Source: Litoditis marina (Eukaryota > Nematoda > Chromadorea > Rhabditida > Rhabditidae). Taken from it: a stretch of DNA of 64,000 bases. The stretch is from assembly GCA_964036275.1 (NCBI GenBank), contig CAXIWQ010000122.1, positions 62,001 through 126,000 of the forward strand, given 5' to 3'. Shown here in pieces: positions 42,095 through 55,164 of this stretch. Each line of letters opens with the position of its first letter. The first letter of the stretch is position 1. The position numbers were made by a program, and so were the translations under genes. The notes under the pieces were generated by a model. The model was not told the origin of the DNA and did no database searches. It saw only the letters and a list, made by a program, of their open reading frames with translations.

Positions 42095-43880
42095 GTTCAT
42101 ACGGCTATCAAGTCTGTTGCTCCCAGCTACAAAAACCTGATACGACAATCTATTCTGTGGCGCACAGCCACAAAAGACAAATTAACGCGGTTATTACCTC
42201 TTTGCCTTGCAGCTACAGAAAAAAGTTCATACGGCTATCAAGTCTGTTGCTCCCAGCTACGAAAACCTAATACGACTTTATATTCTGTGGCGCACAGCCA
42301 CAAAAGACAAATTAACGCGGTTATTGACTCTTTGCCGTGCAGCTACAGGAAAAAGGTTATACGGCTATCAAGTATGTTGCTCCCAGCTACAAAAACCTAA
42401 TACTATTCTGTGGCGCACAGCCACAAAATACGAATTATCGCGGTTATCGACTTGTTGGCTTGCAGCTACAGAGAACAGTTCATACGGCTATCAAATCTGT
42501 TGCTCCCAGCTACAAAAACCTAATACGACAATCTTTTCTGTGGCGCACAGCCACAAAATACGAATTATCGCGGTTATCGACTTGTTGGCTTGCAGCTACA
42601 GAGAAAAGTTCATACGGCTATCAAGTCTGTTGCTCCCAGCTACAAAAACCTGATACGACAATCTATTCTGTGGCGCACAGCCACAAAAGACAAATTAACG
42701 CGGTTATTACCTCTTTGCCTTGCAGCTACAGAAAAAAGTTCATACGGCTATCAAGTCTGTTGCTCCCAGCTACGAAAACCTAATACGACTTTATATTCTG
42801 TGGCGCACAGCCACAAAAGACAAATTAACGCGGTTATTGACTCTTTGCCGTGCAGCTACAGGAAAAAGGTTATACGGCTATCAAGTATGTTGCTCCCAGC
42901 TACAAAAACCTAATACTATTCTGTGGCGCACAGCCACAAAATACGAATTATCGCGGTTATCGACTTGTTGGCTTGCAGCTACAGAGAACAGTTCATACGG
43001 CTATCAAATCTGTTGCTCCCAGCTACAAAAACCTAATACGACAATCTTTTCTGTGGCGCACAGCCACAAAATACGAATTATCGCGGTTATCGACTTGTTG
43101 GCTTGCAGCTACAGAGAAAAGTTCATACGGCTATCAAGTCTGTTGCTCCCAGCTACAAAAACCTGATACGACAATCTATTCTGTGGCGCACAGCCACAAA
43201 AGACAAATTAACGCGGTTATTACCTCTTTGCCTTGCAGCTACAGAAAAAAGTTCATACGGCTATCAAGTCTGTTGCTCCCAGCTACGAAAACCTAATACG
43301 ACTTTATATTCTGTGGCGCACAGCCACAAAAGACAAATTAACGCGGTTATTGACTCTTTGCCGTGCAGCTACAGGAAAAAGGTTATACGGTTATCAAGTA
43401 TGTTGCTCCCAGCTACAAAAACCTAATACTATTCTGTGGCGCACAGCCACAAAATACGAATTATCGCGGTTATCGACTTGTTGGCTTGCAGCTACAGAGA
43501 AAAGTTCATACGGCTATCAAGTCTGTTGCTCCCAGCTACAAAAACCTGATACGACAATCTATTCTGTGGCGCACAGCCACAAAAGACAAATTAACGCGGT
43601 TATTACCTCTTTGCCTTGCAGCTACAGAAAAAAGTTCATACGGCTATCAAGTCTGTTGCTCCCAGCTACGAAAACCTAATTCGACTTTATATTCTGTGGC
43701 GCACAGCCACAAAAGACAAATTAACGCGGTTATTGACTCTTTGCCGTGCAGCTAAAGGAAAAAGGTTATACGGCTATCAAGTATGTTGCTCCCAGCTACA
43801 AAAACCTAATACTATTCTGTGGCGCACAGCCACAAAATACGAATTAACGCGGTTATCGACTCTTTGCCTTGCAGCTACAG
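42095..43880 (+). repeat. 513-bp (4-monomer) modules followed by 383-bp modules
   Basis: 42,095-42,607 and 42,608-43,120 are consecutive near-identical 4-monomer modules (three of 130 bp and one of 123 bp). The next module lacks one monomer and is 383 bp (43,233 to 43,616). The 383-bp form equals the submodule at 9,385-9,768, suggesting repeated expansion of the same short unit in the two family A domains. Confidence 0.85.
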
Positions 43881-44489
43881 AGAACAGTCCATACGGCTAT
43901 CAAATCTGTTGCTCCCAGCTACAAAAACCTAATACGACAATCTATTCTGTGGCGCACAGCCACAAAATACGAATTATCGCGGTTATCGACTTGTTGGCTT
44001 GCAGCTACAGAGAAAAGTTCATACGGCTATCAAGTCTGTTGCTCCCAGCTACAAAAACCTGATACGACAATCTATTCTGTGGCGCACAGCCACAAAAGAC
44101 AAATTAACGCGGTTATTACCTCTTTGCCTTGCAGCTACAAAAAAAGTTTATACGGCTATCAAGTCTGTTGCTCATGGCTACAAAAACCTAATACGACTTT
44201 ATATTCTGTGGCGCACAGCCACAAAAGACAAATTAACGCGGTTATTGACTCTTTGCCGTGCAGCTACAGAAAAAAGTTTATACGGCTATCAAGTATGTTG
44301 CTCCCAGCTACAAAAACCTAATACGACTATCTATTCTGTGGCGCACAGCCACAAAATACGAATTAACGCGGTTATCGACTGTTTGCTTTGCAGCTACAGA
44401 AAAAAGTTAATACGGCTATCAAGTCTGTTGCTCCCAGCTACAGAAACCTAATACGACAATCTATTCTGTGGCGCACAGCCACAAAAACG

Positions 44490-47400
44490 AATTAACGCGG
44501 TTATTGACATTTTGACTTGCAGCTACAAAAAAAATCATACGGCTATCAAGTCTGTTGCTCCCAACTACAAAAACATAATACGACTTTATATTCTGTGGCG
44601 CACAGCCACAAAATACAAATTAACGCGGTTATTGACTCTTTGCCTTGCAGTTACAGAGAACATTTCATACGGCTATCAAATCTGTTGCTCCCAGCTACAA
44701 AAACCTAATACGACAATCTATTCTGTGGCGCACAGCCACAAAATACGAATTAACGCGGTTATCGACTCTTTGCCTAGCAGCTACAGAAAAAAGTTTATAC
44801 GGCTATCAAATCTGTTGCTCCCAGCTACAAAAACCTAATACGACAATCTATTCTGTGGCGCACAGCCACAAAATACGAATTAACGTGGTTATCGACTCTT
44901 TGCCTTGCAGCTACAGAAAAAAAGTTTATACGGCTCTCAAGTCTGTTGCTCATGGCTACAAAAACCTAATACGACTTTATATCCTGTGGCGCACAGCCAC
45001 AAAAGACAAATTAACGCGGTTATTACCTCTTTGCCTTGCAGCTACAGAAAAAAGTTCATACGGCTATCAAGTCTGTTGCTCCCAGCTACAAAAACCTGAT
45101 ACGACAATCTATTCTAAGGCGCACAGCCACAAAAGACAAATTAACGCGGTTATTACCTCTTTGCCTTGCAGCTACAGAAAGAAGTTCATACGGCTATCAA
45201 GTCTGTTGCTCCCAGCTACAAAAACCTAATACGACAATCTATTCTGTGGCGCACAGCCACAAAATACGAATTTACGCGGTTATCGACTCTTTGCCTTGCA
45301 GCTACAGAAAAAAGTTTATACGGCTATCAAGTCTGTTGCTCATGGCTACAAAAACCTAATACGACTTTATATCCTGTGGCGCACAGCCACAAAATACAAA
45401 TTAACGCGGTTATTGACTCTTTGCCGTGCAGCTACAGGGAAAAGGTTATACGGCTATCAAGTATGTTGCTCCCAGCTACAAAAACCTGATACGACAATCT
45501 GTTCTGTGGCGCACAGCCACAAAAGACAAATTAACGCGGTTATTACCTCTTTGCCTTGCAGCTACAGAAAAAAGTTCATACGGCTATCAAGTCTGTTGCT
45601 CCCAGCTACGAAAACCTAATTCGACTTTATATTCTGTGGCGCACAGCCACAAAAGACAAATTAACGCGCTTATTGACTCTTTGCCGTGCAGCTACAGGAA
45701 AAAGGTTATACGGCTATCAAGTATGTTGCTCCCAGCTACAAAAACCTAATACTATTCTGTGGCGCACAGCCACAAAATACGAATTAACGCGGTTATCGAC
45801 TCTTTGCCTTGCAGCTACAGAGAACAGTTTATACGGCTATCAAATCTGTTGCTCCCAGCTACAAAAACCTAATACGACAATCTTTTCTGTGGCGCACAGC
45901 CACAAAATACGAATTATCGCGGTTATCGACTTGTTGGCTTGCAGCTACAGAGAAAAGTTCATACGGCTATCAAGTCTGTTGCTCCCAGCTACAAAAACCT
46001 GATACGACAATCTATTCTGTGGCGCACAGCCACAAAAGACAAATTAACGCGGTTATTACCTCTTTGCCTTGCAGCTACAGAAAAAAGTTCATACGGCTAT
46101 CAAGTCTGTTGCTCCCAGCTACGAAAACCTAATACGACTTTATATTCTGTGGCGCACAGCCACAAAAGACAAACTAACGCGGTTGTTGACTCTTTGCCGT
46201 GCAGCTACAGGAAAAAGGTTATACGGCTATCAAGTATGTTGCTCCCAGCTACAAAAACCTAATACTATTCTGTGGCGCACAGCCACAAAATACGAATTAA
46301 CGCGGGTATCGACTCTTTGCCTTGCAGCTACAGAGAACAGTTCATACGGCTATATAATCTGTTGCTCCCAGCTACAAAAACCTAATACGACAATCTATTC
46401 TGTGGCGCACAGCCACAAAATACGAATTATCGCGGTTATCGACTTGTTGGTCTGCAGCTAAAGAGAAAAGTTCATACGGCTATCAAGTCTGTTGCTCCCA
46501 GCTACAAAAACCTAATACGACTATATATTCTGTGGCGCACAGCCACAAAAGACGAATTAACGCGGTTATTGACTCTTTGCCTCGCAGTTACAGAGAACAT
46601 TTCATACGGCTATCAAATCTGTTGCTCCCAGCTACAAAAACCTAATACGACAATCTATTCTGTGGCGCACAGCCACAAAGACGAATTAACGCGGTTATTG
46701 ACATTTTGACTTGCAGCTACAAAAAAAATCATACGGCTATCAAGTCTGTTGCTCCCAACTACAAAAACATAATACGACTTTATATTCTGTGGCGCACAGC
46801 CACAAAATACAAATTAACGCGGTTATTGACTCTTTGCCTTGCAGTTACAGAGAACATTTCATACGGCTATCAAATCTGTTGCTCCCAGCTACAAAAACCT
46901 AATACGACAATCTATTCTGTGGCGCACAGCCACAAAATACGAATTAACGCGGTTATCGACTCTTTGCCTAGCAGCTACAGAAAAAAGTTTATACGGCTAT
47001 CAAATCTGTTGCTCCCAGCTACAAAAACCTAATACGACAATCTATTCTGTGGCGCACAGCCACAAAATACGAATTAACGTGGTTATCGACTCTTTGCCTT
47101 GCAGCTACAGAAAAAAAGTTTATACGGCTCTCAAGTCTGTTGCTCATGGCTACAAAAACCTAATACGACTTTATATCCTGTGGCGCACAGCCACAAAAGA
47201 CAAATTAACGCGGTTATTACCTCTTTGCCTTGCAGCTACAGAAAAAAGTTCATACGGCTATCAAGTCTGTTGCTTCCAGCTACAAAAACCTGATACGACA
47301 ATCTATTCTAAGGCGCACAGCCACAAAAGACAAATTAACGCGGTTATTACCTCTTTGCCTTGCAGCTACAGAAAGAAGTTCATACGGCTATCAAGTCTGT

Positions 47401-48877
47401 TGCTCCCAGCTACAAAAACCTAATACGACAATCTATTCTGTGGCGCACAGCCACAAAATACGAATTTACGCGGTTATCGACTCTTTGCCTTGCAGCTACA
47501 GAAAAAAGTTTATACGGCTATCAAGTCTGTTGCTCATGGCTACAAAAACCTAATACGACTTTATATCCTGTGGCGCACAGCCACAAAATACAAATTAACG
47601 CGGTTATTGACTCTTTGCCGTGCAGCTACAGGGAAAAGGTTATACGGCTATCAAGTATGTTGCTCCCAGCTACAAAAACCTGATACGACAATCTATTCTG
47701 TGGCGCACAGCCACAAAAGACAAATTAACGCGGTTATTACCTCTTTGCCTTGCAGCTACAGAAAAAAGTTCATACGGCTATCAAGTCTGTTGCTCCCAGC
47801 TACGAAAACCTAATTCGACTTTATATTCTGTGGCGCACAGCCACAAAAGACAAATTAACGCGCTTATTGACTCTTTGCCGTGCAGCTACAGGAAAAAGGT
47901 TATACGGCTATCAAGTATGTTGCTCCCAGCTACAAAAACCTAATACTATTCTGTGGCGCACAGCCACAAAATACGAATTAACGCGGTTATCGACTCTTTG
48001 CCTTGCAGCTACAGAGAACAGTTTATACGGCTATCAAATCTGTTGCTCCCAGCTACAAAAACCTAATACGACCATCTTTTCTGTGGCGCACAGCCACAAA
48101 ATACGAATTATCGCGGTTATCGACTTGTTGGCTTGCAGTTACAGAGAAAAGTTCATACGGCTATCAAGTATGTTGCTCCCAGCTACAAAAACCTGATACG
48201 ACAATCTATTCTGTGGCGCACAGCCACAAAAGACAAATTAACGCGGTTATTACCTCTTTGCCTTGCAGCTACAGAAAAAAGTTCATACGGCTATCAAGTC
48301 TGTTGCTCCCAGCTACGAAAACCTAATACGACTTTATATTCTGTGGCGCACAGCCACAAAAGACAAACTAACGCGGTTGTTGACTCTTTGCCGTGCAGCT
48401 ACAGGAAAAAGGTTATACGGCTATCAAGTTTGTTGCTCCCAGCTACAAAAACCTAATACTATTCTGTGGCGCACAGCCACAAAATACGAATTAACGCGGG
48501 TATCGACTCTTTGCCTTGCAGCTACAGAGAACAGTTCATACGGCTATCTAATCTGTTGCTCCCAGCTACAAAAACCTAATACGACAATCTATTCTGTGGC
48601 GCACAGCCACAAAATACGAATTATCGCGGTTATCGACTTGTTGGTCTGCAGCTAAAGAGAAAAGTTCATACGGCTATCAAGTCTGTTGCTCCCAGCTACA
48701 AAAACCTAATACGACTATATATTCTGTGGCGCACAGCCACAAAAGACGAATTAACGCGGTTATTGACTCTTTGCCTCGCAGTTACAGAGAACATTTCATA
48801 CGGCTATCAAATCTGTTACTCCCAGCTACAAAAACCTAATACGACAATCTATTCTGTGGCGCACAGCCACAAAGACG
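44490..48877 (+). repeat. 2,194-bp tandem segmental duplication
   Basis: 44,490-46,683 and 46,684-48,877 align at exactly 2,194 bp through the whole length. Shared rare variants include ACGCGCTTATTGAC (near 45,665 and 47,859), GTCTGCAGCTAAAGAG (near 46,450 and 48,644) and GGTTGTTGACTC (near 46,182 and 48,376). Both edges fall in the 127-bp marker monomer. Only scattered substitutions separate the copies. Confidence 0.92.
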
Positions 48878-49685
48878 AAATAACGCGGTTATTGACATTT
48901 TGACTTGCAGCTACAAAAAAAATCATACGGCTATCAAGTCTGTTGCTTCCAACTACAAAAACAAAATACGACAATCTATTCTGTGGCGCACAGCCACAAA
49001 ATACGAATTAACGCGGTTATCGACTCATTGGCTTGCAGCTACGGAAAAAAGTTTATACGGCTATCAAGTCTGTTGCTCATGGCTACAAAAACCTAATACG
49101 ACTTTATATTCTGTGGCGCACAGCCACAAAAGACAAATTAACGCGGTTATTACCTCTTTGCCTTGCAGCTACAGAAAAAAGTTTATACGGCTATTAAGTC
49201 TGTTGCTCCCAGCTACAAAAACCTAATACGACTTTATATTCTGTGGCGCACAGCCACAAAAGACAAATTAACGCGGTTATTGACTCTTTGCAGCTACAGA
49301 AAAAAGTTTATACGGCTATCAAGTATGTTGCTCCCAGCTACAAAAACCTAATACGACTATCTATTCTGTGGCGCACAGCCACAAAATACGAATTATCGCG
49401 GTTATCGACTTGTTGGTCTGCAGCTAAAGAGAAAAGTTCATACGGCTATCAAGTCTGTTGCTCCCAGCTACAAAAACCTAATACGACTATATATTCTGTG
49501 GCGCACAGCCACAAAAGACGAATTAACGCGGTTATTGACTCTTTGCCTCGCAGTTACAGAGAACATTTCATACGGCTAACAAATCTGTTGCTCCCAGCTA
49601 CAAAAACCTAATACGACAATCTATTCTGTGGCGCACAGCCACAAAGACGAATTAACGCGGTTATTGACATTTTGACTTGCAGCTA
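48878..49685 (+). repeat. Last forward monomers before the inversion
   Basis: Six to seven mixed monomers, including one with a 5-bp loss (CTCTTTGCAGCTAC near 49,283; the same variant is at 15,184) and two GTCTGCAGCTAAAGAG-related or GACATTTTGAC-type monomers. The final monomer stops after GACTTGCAGCT at the junction. Confidence 0.8.
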
Positions 49686-49706
49686 ACCGCGTTCAATAAC
49701 CGCGTT
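49685..49706. other. Left inversion junction
   Basis: Forward satellite ends in TTGCAGCT and is followed by AACCGCGTT-CAAT-AACCGCGTT, after which the array reads on the minus strand. The nonamer AACCGCGTT at 49,685-49,693 repeats at 49,698-49,706. The short direct repeat resembles a filler or microhomology-mediated join. The first inverted monomer also has a private loop change (GTGGATGTGCGCCAC). Confidence 0.9.
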
Positions 49707-50389
49707 AATTTGTATTTTGTGGATGTGCGCCACAGAATATAAAGTCGTAATATGTTTTTGTAGTTGGGAGCAACAGACTTGATAGCCGTATGATTTTGTT
49801 TTGTAGCTGCAAGTCAAAATGTCAATAACCGCGTTAATTCGTTTTTGTGGCTGTGCGCCACAGAATAGATTGTCGTATTAGGTTTTTGTAGCTGGGAGCA
49901 ACAGACTTGATAGCCGCATAAACTTTGTTTCTGTAGCTGCAAGGCAAAGAGTCAATAACCGCGTTAATTCATCTTTTGTGGCTGTGCGCCACAGAATATG
50001 TAGTCGTATTAGGTTTTTGTAGCTGGGAGCAACAGACTTGATAGCCGTATTACCTATCTCTGTAACTGCAAGCCAACAAGTCGATAACCGCGATAATTCG
50101 TATTTTGTGGCTGTGCGCCACAGAATAGATTGTCGTATTAGGTTTTTGTAGCTGGGAGCAACAGATTCGATAGCCGTATGAACTTTTCTCTGTAGCTGCA
50201 AGGCAAAGAGTCGATAACCGCGTTTATTCGTATTTTGTGGCTGTGCGCCACAGAATAGATTGTCTTATCAGGTTTTTGTAGCTGGGAACAACAGACTTGA
50301 TAGCCGTATTAACTTTTTTCTGTAGCTGCAAAGCAAACAGTCGATAACCGCGTTAATTCGTATTTTGTGGCTGTGCGCCACAGAATAGA

Positions 50390-52085
50390 TAGTCGTATTA
50401 GGTTTTTGTAGCTGGGAGCAACATACTTGATAGCCGTATAAACTTTTTTCTGTAGCTGCACGGCAAAGAGTCAATAACCGCGATAATTTGTCTTTTGTGG
50501 CTGTGCGCCACAGGATATAAAGTCGTATTAGGTTTTTGTAGCTGGGAGCAACAGACTTGATAGCCGTATAAACTGTTTTCTGTAGCTGCAAGGCAAAGAG
50601 GTAATAACCGCTTTAATTTGTCTTTTGTGGCTGTGCGCCACAGAATATAAAGTCGTATTAGGTTTTTGTAGCCATGAGCAACAGACTTGATAGCCGTATA
50701 AACTTTTTTCTGTAGCTGCAAGGCAAAGAGTCGATAACCGCGTTAATTCGTATTTTGTGGCTGTGTGCCACAGAATAGATAGTTGTATTGGGTTTTTCTA
50801 GCTGGGAGCAACATACTTGATAGTCGTATGAACTGTTCTCTGTAGCTGCAAGGCAAAGAGTCAATAACCGCGTTAATTTGTCTTTTGTGGCTGTGCGCCA
50901 CAGAATATAAAGTCGTATTAGGTTTTTGTAGCTGGGAGCAACAGACTTGATAGCCGTATAAACTTTTTTCTGTAGCTGCAAGGCAAAGAGTCGATAACCG
51001 CGTTAATTCGTATTTTGTGGCTGTGTGCCACAGAATAGATAGTTGTAATGGGTTTTTCTAGCTGGGAGCAACATACTTGATAGCCGTATAAACTTTTTTC
51101 TGTAGCTGCAAGGCAAAGAGTCAATAACCGCGTTAATTTGTCTTTTGTGGCTGTGCGCCACAGAATATAAAGTCGTATTAGGTTTTTGTAGCCATGAGCA
51201 ACTTGATAGCCGTATGAATAGATTTTACAGAATAGATTGTCGTATTAGGTTTTTGTAGCTGGGAGCAACATACTTGATAGCCGTATAAACTTTTTTCTGT
51301 AGCTGCACGGCAAAGAGTCAATAACCGCGATAATTTGTCTTTTGTGGCTGTGCGCCACAGGATATAAAGTCGTATTAGGTTTTTGTAGCTGGGAGCAACA
51401 GACTTGATAGCCGTATAAACTGTTTTCTGTAGCTGCAAGGCAAAGAGGTAATAACCGCTTTAATTTGTCTTTTGTGGCTGTGCGCCACAGAATATAAAGT
51501 CGTATTAGGTTTGTGTAGCCATGAGCAACAGACTTGATAGCCGTATAAACTTTTTTCTGTAGCTGCAAGGCAAAGAGTCGATAACCGCGTTAATTCGTAT
51601 TTTGTGGCTGTGTGCCACAGAATAGATAGTTGTATTGGGTTTTTCTAGCTGGGAGCAACATACTTGATAGTCGTATGAACTGTTCTCTGTAGCTGCAAGG
51701 CAAAGAGTCAATAACCGCGTTAATTTGTCTTTTGTGGCTGTGCGCCACAGAATATAAAGTCGTATTAGGTTTTTGTAGCTGGGAGCAACAGACTTGATAG
51801 CCGTATAAACTTTTTTCTGTAGCTGCAAGGCAAAGAGTCGATAACCGCGTTAATTCGTATTTTGTGGCTGTGTGCCACAGAATAGATAGTTGTAATGGGT
51901 TTTTCTAGCTGGGAGCAACATACTTGATAGCCGTATAAACTTTTTTCTGTAGCTGCAAGGCAAAGAGTCAATAACCGCGTTAATTTGTCTTTTGTGGCTG
52001 TGCGCCACAGAATATAAAGTCGTATTAGGTTTTTGTAGCCATGAGCAACTTGATAGCCGTATGAATAGATTTTACAGAATAGATT
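50390..52085 (-). repeat. 847-bp tandem duplication inside the inverted block
   Basis: About 50,391-51,237 and 51,238-52,084 are near-identical at 847 bp, equal to six monomers plus one 67-bp truncated monomer. I noticed one clear substitution (GGTTTGTGTAGCC near 51,510 against GGTTTTTGTAGCC near 50,663). Confidence 0.9.
51175..51241 (-). repeat. 67-bp truncated monomer
   Basis: GTATGAATAGATTTTACAGA joins two distant parts of a monomer, removing about half of it, including the dyad. The same unit lies at 52,022-52,088 and 55,075-55,141. The third copy is about 30 bp from the right inversion junction. All copies also carry the 4-bp shorter GAGCAACTTGATAGCC. Confidence 0.88.
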
Positions 52086-55000
52086 GTCGTATTAGGTTTT
52101 TGTAGCTGGGAGCAACATATTTGATAGCCGTATGAACTGTTCTCTGTAGCTGCAAGGCAAAGAGTCGATAACCGCGTTAATTTGTATTTTGTGGCTGTGC
52201 GCCACAGAATAGATTGTCGTATCAGGTTTTTGTAGCTGGGAACAACATACTTGATAGCCGTATCAACTTTTTTCTGTAGCTGCAAAGCAAACAGCCGATA
52301 ACCGCGTTAATTCGTATTTTGTGGCTGTGTGCCACAGAATAGATAGTCGTATTAGGTTTTTGTAGCTGGGAGCAACATACTTGACAGCCGTAGAAACTTT
52401 TTTTCTGTAGCTGCACGGCAAAGAGTCAATAACCGCGTAAATGTGTCTTTTGTGGCTGTGCGCCACAGAATATAAAGTCGTATTAGGTTTTTGTAGCTGG
52501 GAGCAACAGACTTGATAGCCGTATAAACTTTTTTCTGTAGCTGCAAGGCGAAGAGGTAATAACCGCGTTAATTTGTCTTTTGTGTCTGTGCGCCACAGAA
52601 TATACAGTCGTATTAGGTTTTTGTAGCTGGGAGCAACAGATTTGATAGCCGTATGAAATGTTCTCTGTAACTGCAAGGCAAAGAGTCAATAACCGCGTTA
52701 ATTTGTATTTTGTGGCTGTGCGCCACAGAATATAAAGCCGTAATATGTTTTTGTAGTTGGGAGCAACAGACTTGATAGCCGTATGATTTTTTTTTTGTAG
52801 CTGCAAGTCAAAATGTCAATAACCGCGTTAATTCGTTTTTGTGGCTGTGCGCCACAGAATAGATTGTCGTATTAGGTTTTTGTAGCTGGGAGCAACAGAC
52901 TTGATAGCCGCATAAACTTTGTTTCTGTAGGTGCAAGGCAAAGAGTCAATAACCGCGTTAATTCGTCTTTTGTGGCTGTGCGCCACAGAATATATAGTCG
53001 TATTAGGTTTTTGTAGCTGGGAGCAACAGACTTGATAGCCGTATGAACTTATCTCTGTAACTGCAAGCCAACAATTCGATAACCGCGATAATTCGTATTT
53101 TGTGGCTGTGCGCCACAGAATATATTGTCGTATTAGGTTTTTGTAGCTGGGAGCAACATATTTGATAGCCGTATGAACTGTTCTCTGTAGCTGCAAGGCA
53201 AAGACTCGATAACCGCGTTTATTCGTATTTTGTGGCTGTGCGCCACAGAATAGATAGTCGTATTAGGTTTTTGTAGCTGGGAGCAACATACTTGATAGCC
53301 GTATAAACTTTGTTCTGTAGCTGCACGGCAAAGAGTCAATAACCGCGTTAATTTGTCTTTTGTGGCTGTGCGCCACAGGATATAAAGTCGTATTAGGTTT
53401 TTGTAGCTGGGAGCAACAGACTTGATAGCCGTATAAACTTTTTTTCTGTAGCTGCAAGGCAAAGAGGTAATAACCGCTTTAATTTGTCTTTTGTGGCTGT
53501 GCGCCACAGAATATAAAGTCGTATTAGGTTTTTGTAGCCATGAGCAACAGACTTGATAGCCGTATAAACTTTTTTCCGTAGCTGCAAGGCAAAGAGTCGA
53601 TAACCGCGTTAATTCGTATTTTGTGGCTGTGTGCCACAGAATAGATAGTTGTATTGGGTTTTTCTAGCTGGGAGCAACATACTTGATAGTCGTATAAACT
53701 TTTTTCTGTAGCTGCAAGGCAAAGAGTCAATAACCGCGTTAGTTTGTCTTTTGTGGCTGTGCGCCACAGAATATAAAGTCGTATTAGGTTTTTTTAGCCA
53801 TGAGCAACTTGATAGCCGTATTAACTGTTCTCTGTAGCTGCAAAGCAAACAGTCGATAACCGCGTTAATTCGTATTTTGTGGCTGTGCGCCACAGAATAG
53901 ATTGTCGTATTAGGTTTTTGTAGCTGGGAGCAACATATTTGATAGCCGTATGAACTGTTCTCTGTAGCTGCAAGGCAAAGAATCAATAACCGCGTTAATT
54001 TGTCTTTTGTGGCTGTGCGCCACAGAATATAAAGTCGTATTAGGTTTTTGTAGCTGGAGCAACAGACTTGATAGCCGTATAAACTTTTTTCTGTAGCTGC
54101 AAGGCAAAGAGATAATAACCGCGTTAATTGGTCTTTTGTGGCTGTGCGCCACAGAATATAAAGTCGTATTAGGTTTTTGTATCTGGGAGCAACATACTTG
54201 ATAGCCGTATAAATTTTTTTCTGTAGCTGCACGGCAAAGAGTCAATAACCGCGTTAATTTGTCTTTTGTGGCTGTGCGCCACAGAATATAAAGTCGTATT
54301 AGGTTTTTGTAGCTGGGAGCAACAGACTTGATAGCCGTATAAACTTTTTTCTGTAGCTGCAAGGCAAAGAGGTAATAACCGCGTTAATTTGTCTTTTGTG
54401 GCTGTGCGCCACAGAATATAAAGTCGTATTAGGTTTTTGTAGCCATGAGCAACAGACTTGATAGCCGTATAAACTTTTTCTGTAGCTGCAAGGCAAAGAG
54501 TCGATAACCGCGTTAATTCGTATTTTGTGGCTGTGTGCCACAGAATAGGTAGTTGTATTGGGTTTTTCTAGCTGGGAGCAACATACTTGATAGCCGTATA
54601 AACTTTTTTCTGTAGCTGCAAGGCAAAGAGGTAATAACCGCGTTAATTTGTCTTTTGTGGCTGTGCGCCACAGAATATAAAGTCGTATTAGGTTTTTGTA
54701 GCTGGGAGCAACAGACTTGATAGCCGTATAAACTTTTTTCTGTAGCTGCAAGGCAAAGAGGTAATAACCGCGTTAATTTGTCTTTTGTGGCTGTGCGCCA
54801 CAGAATATAAAGTCGTATTAGGTTTTTGTAGCCATGAGCAACAGACTTGATAGCCGTATAAACTTTTTTCTGTAGCTGCAAGGCAAAGAGTCGATAACCG
54901 CGTTAATTTGTATTTTGTGGCTGTGTGCCACAGAATAGATAGTTGTATTGGGTTTTTCTAGCTGGGAGCAACATACTTGATAGCCGTATAAATTTTGTTC

Positions 55001-55164
55001 TGTAGCTGCAAGGCAAAGAGTCAATAACCGCGTTAATCTGTCTTTTGTGGCTGTGCGCCACATAATATAAAGTCGTATTAGGTTTTTGTAGCCATGAGCA
55101 ACTTGATAGCCGTATGAATAGATTTTACAGAATAGATTGTCGTATTAGGTTTTTGTAGCTGGGA

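Larger units (their letters stand above)
34141..49685 (+). repeat. 130-bp satellite array, forward segment 2 (family A)
   Basis: Satellite resumes at CCTTGCAGCTACAGAGAACAG and continues forward for 15.5 kb. The sequence belongs to family A, like 1-14.5 kb. From about 40.2 kb it carries the 123-bp monomer with CCTAATACTATTCTG, and I saw no copy of the CTAGAAAAACCCAATACAAC marker of family B. Long-range copies of segment 1 are evident: 35,438-36,090 matches 6,014-6,667 at an offset of 29,424 bp, and 44,512-45,229 matches 10,665-11,382 at an offset of 33,847 bp. A 7-bp insertion lies in the dyad of one monomer near 34,620 (CACAGGCACTAGCCACA). The segment ends at the inversion junction, just after TTGCAGCT. 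Confidence 0.98.

Noticed and set aside
49878..55063. Minus-strand open frames of 64-207 codons
   Set aside because: They are the same satellite peptides, read on the minus strand because the block is inverted.
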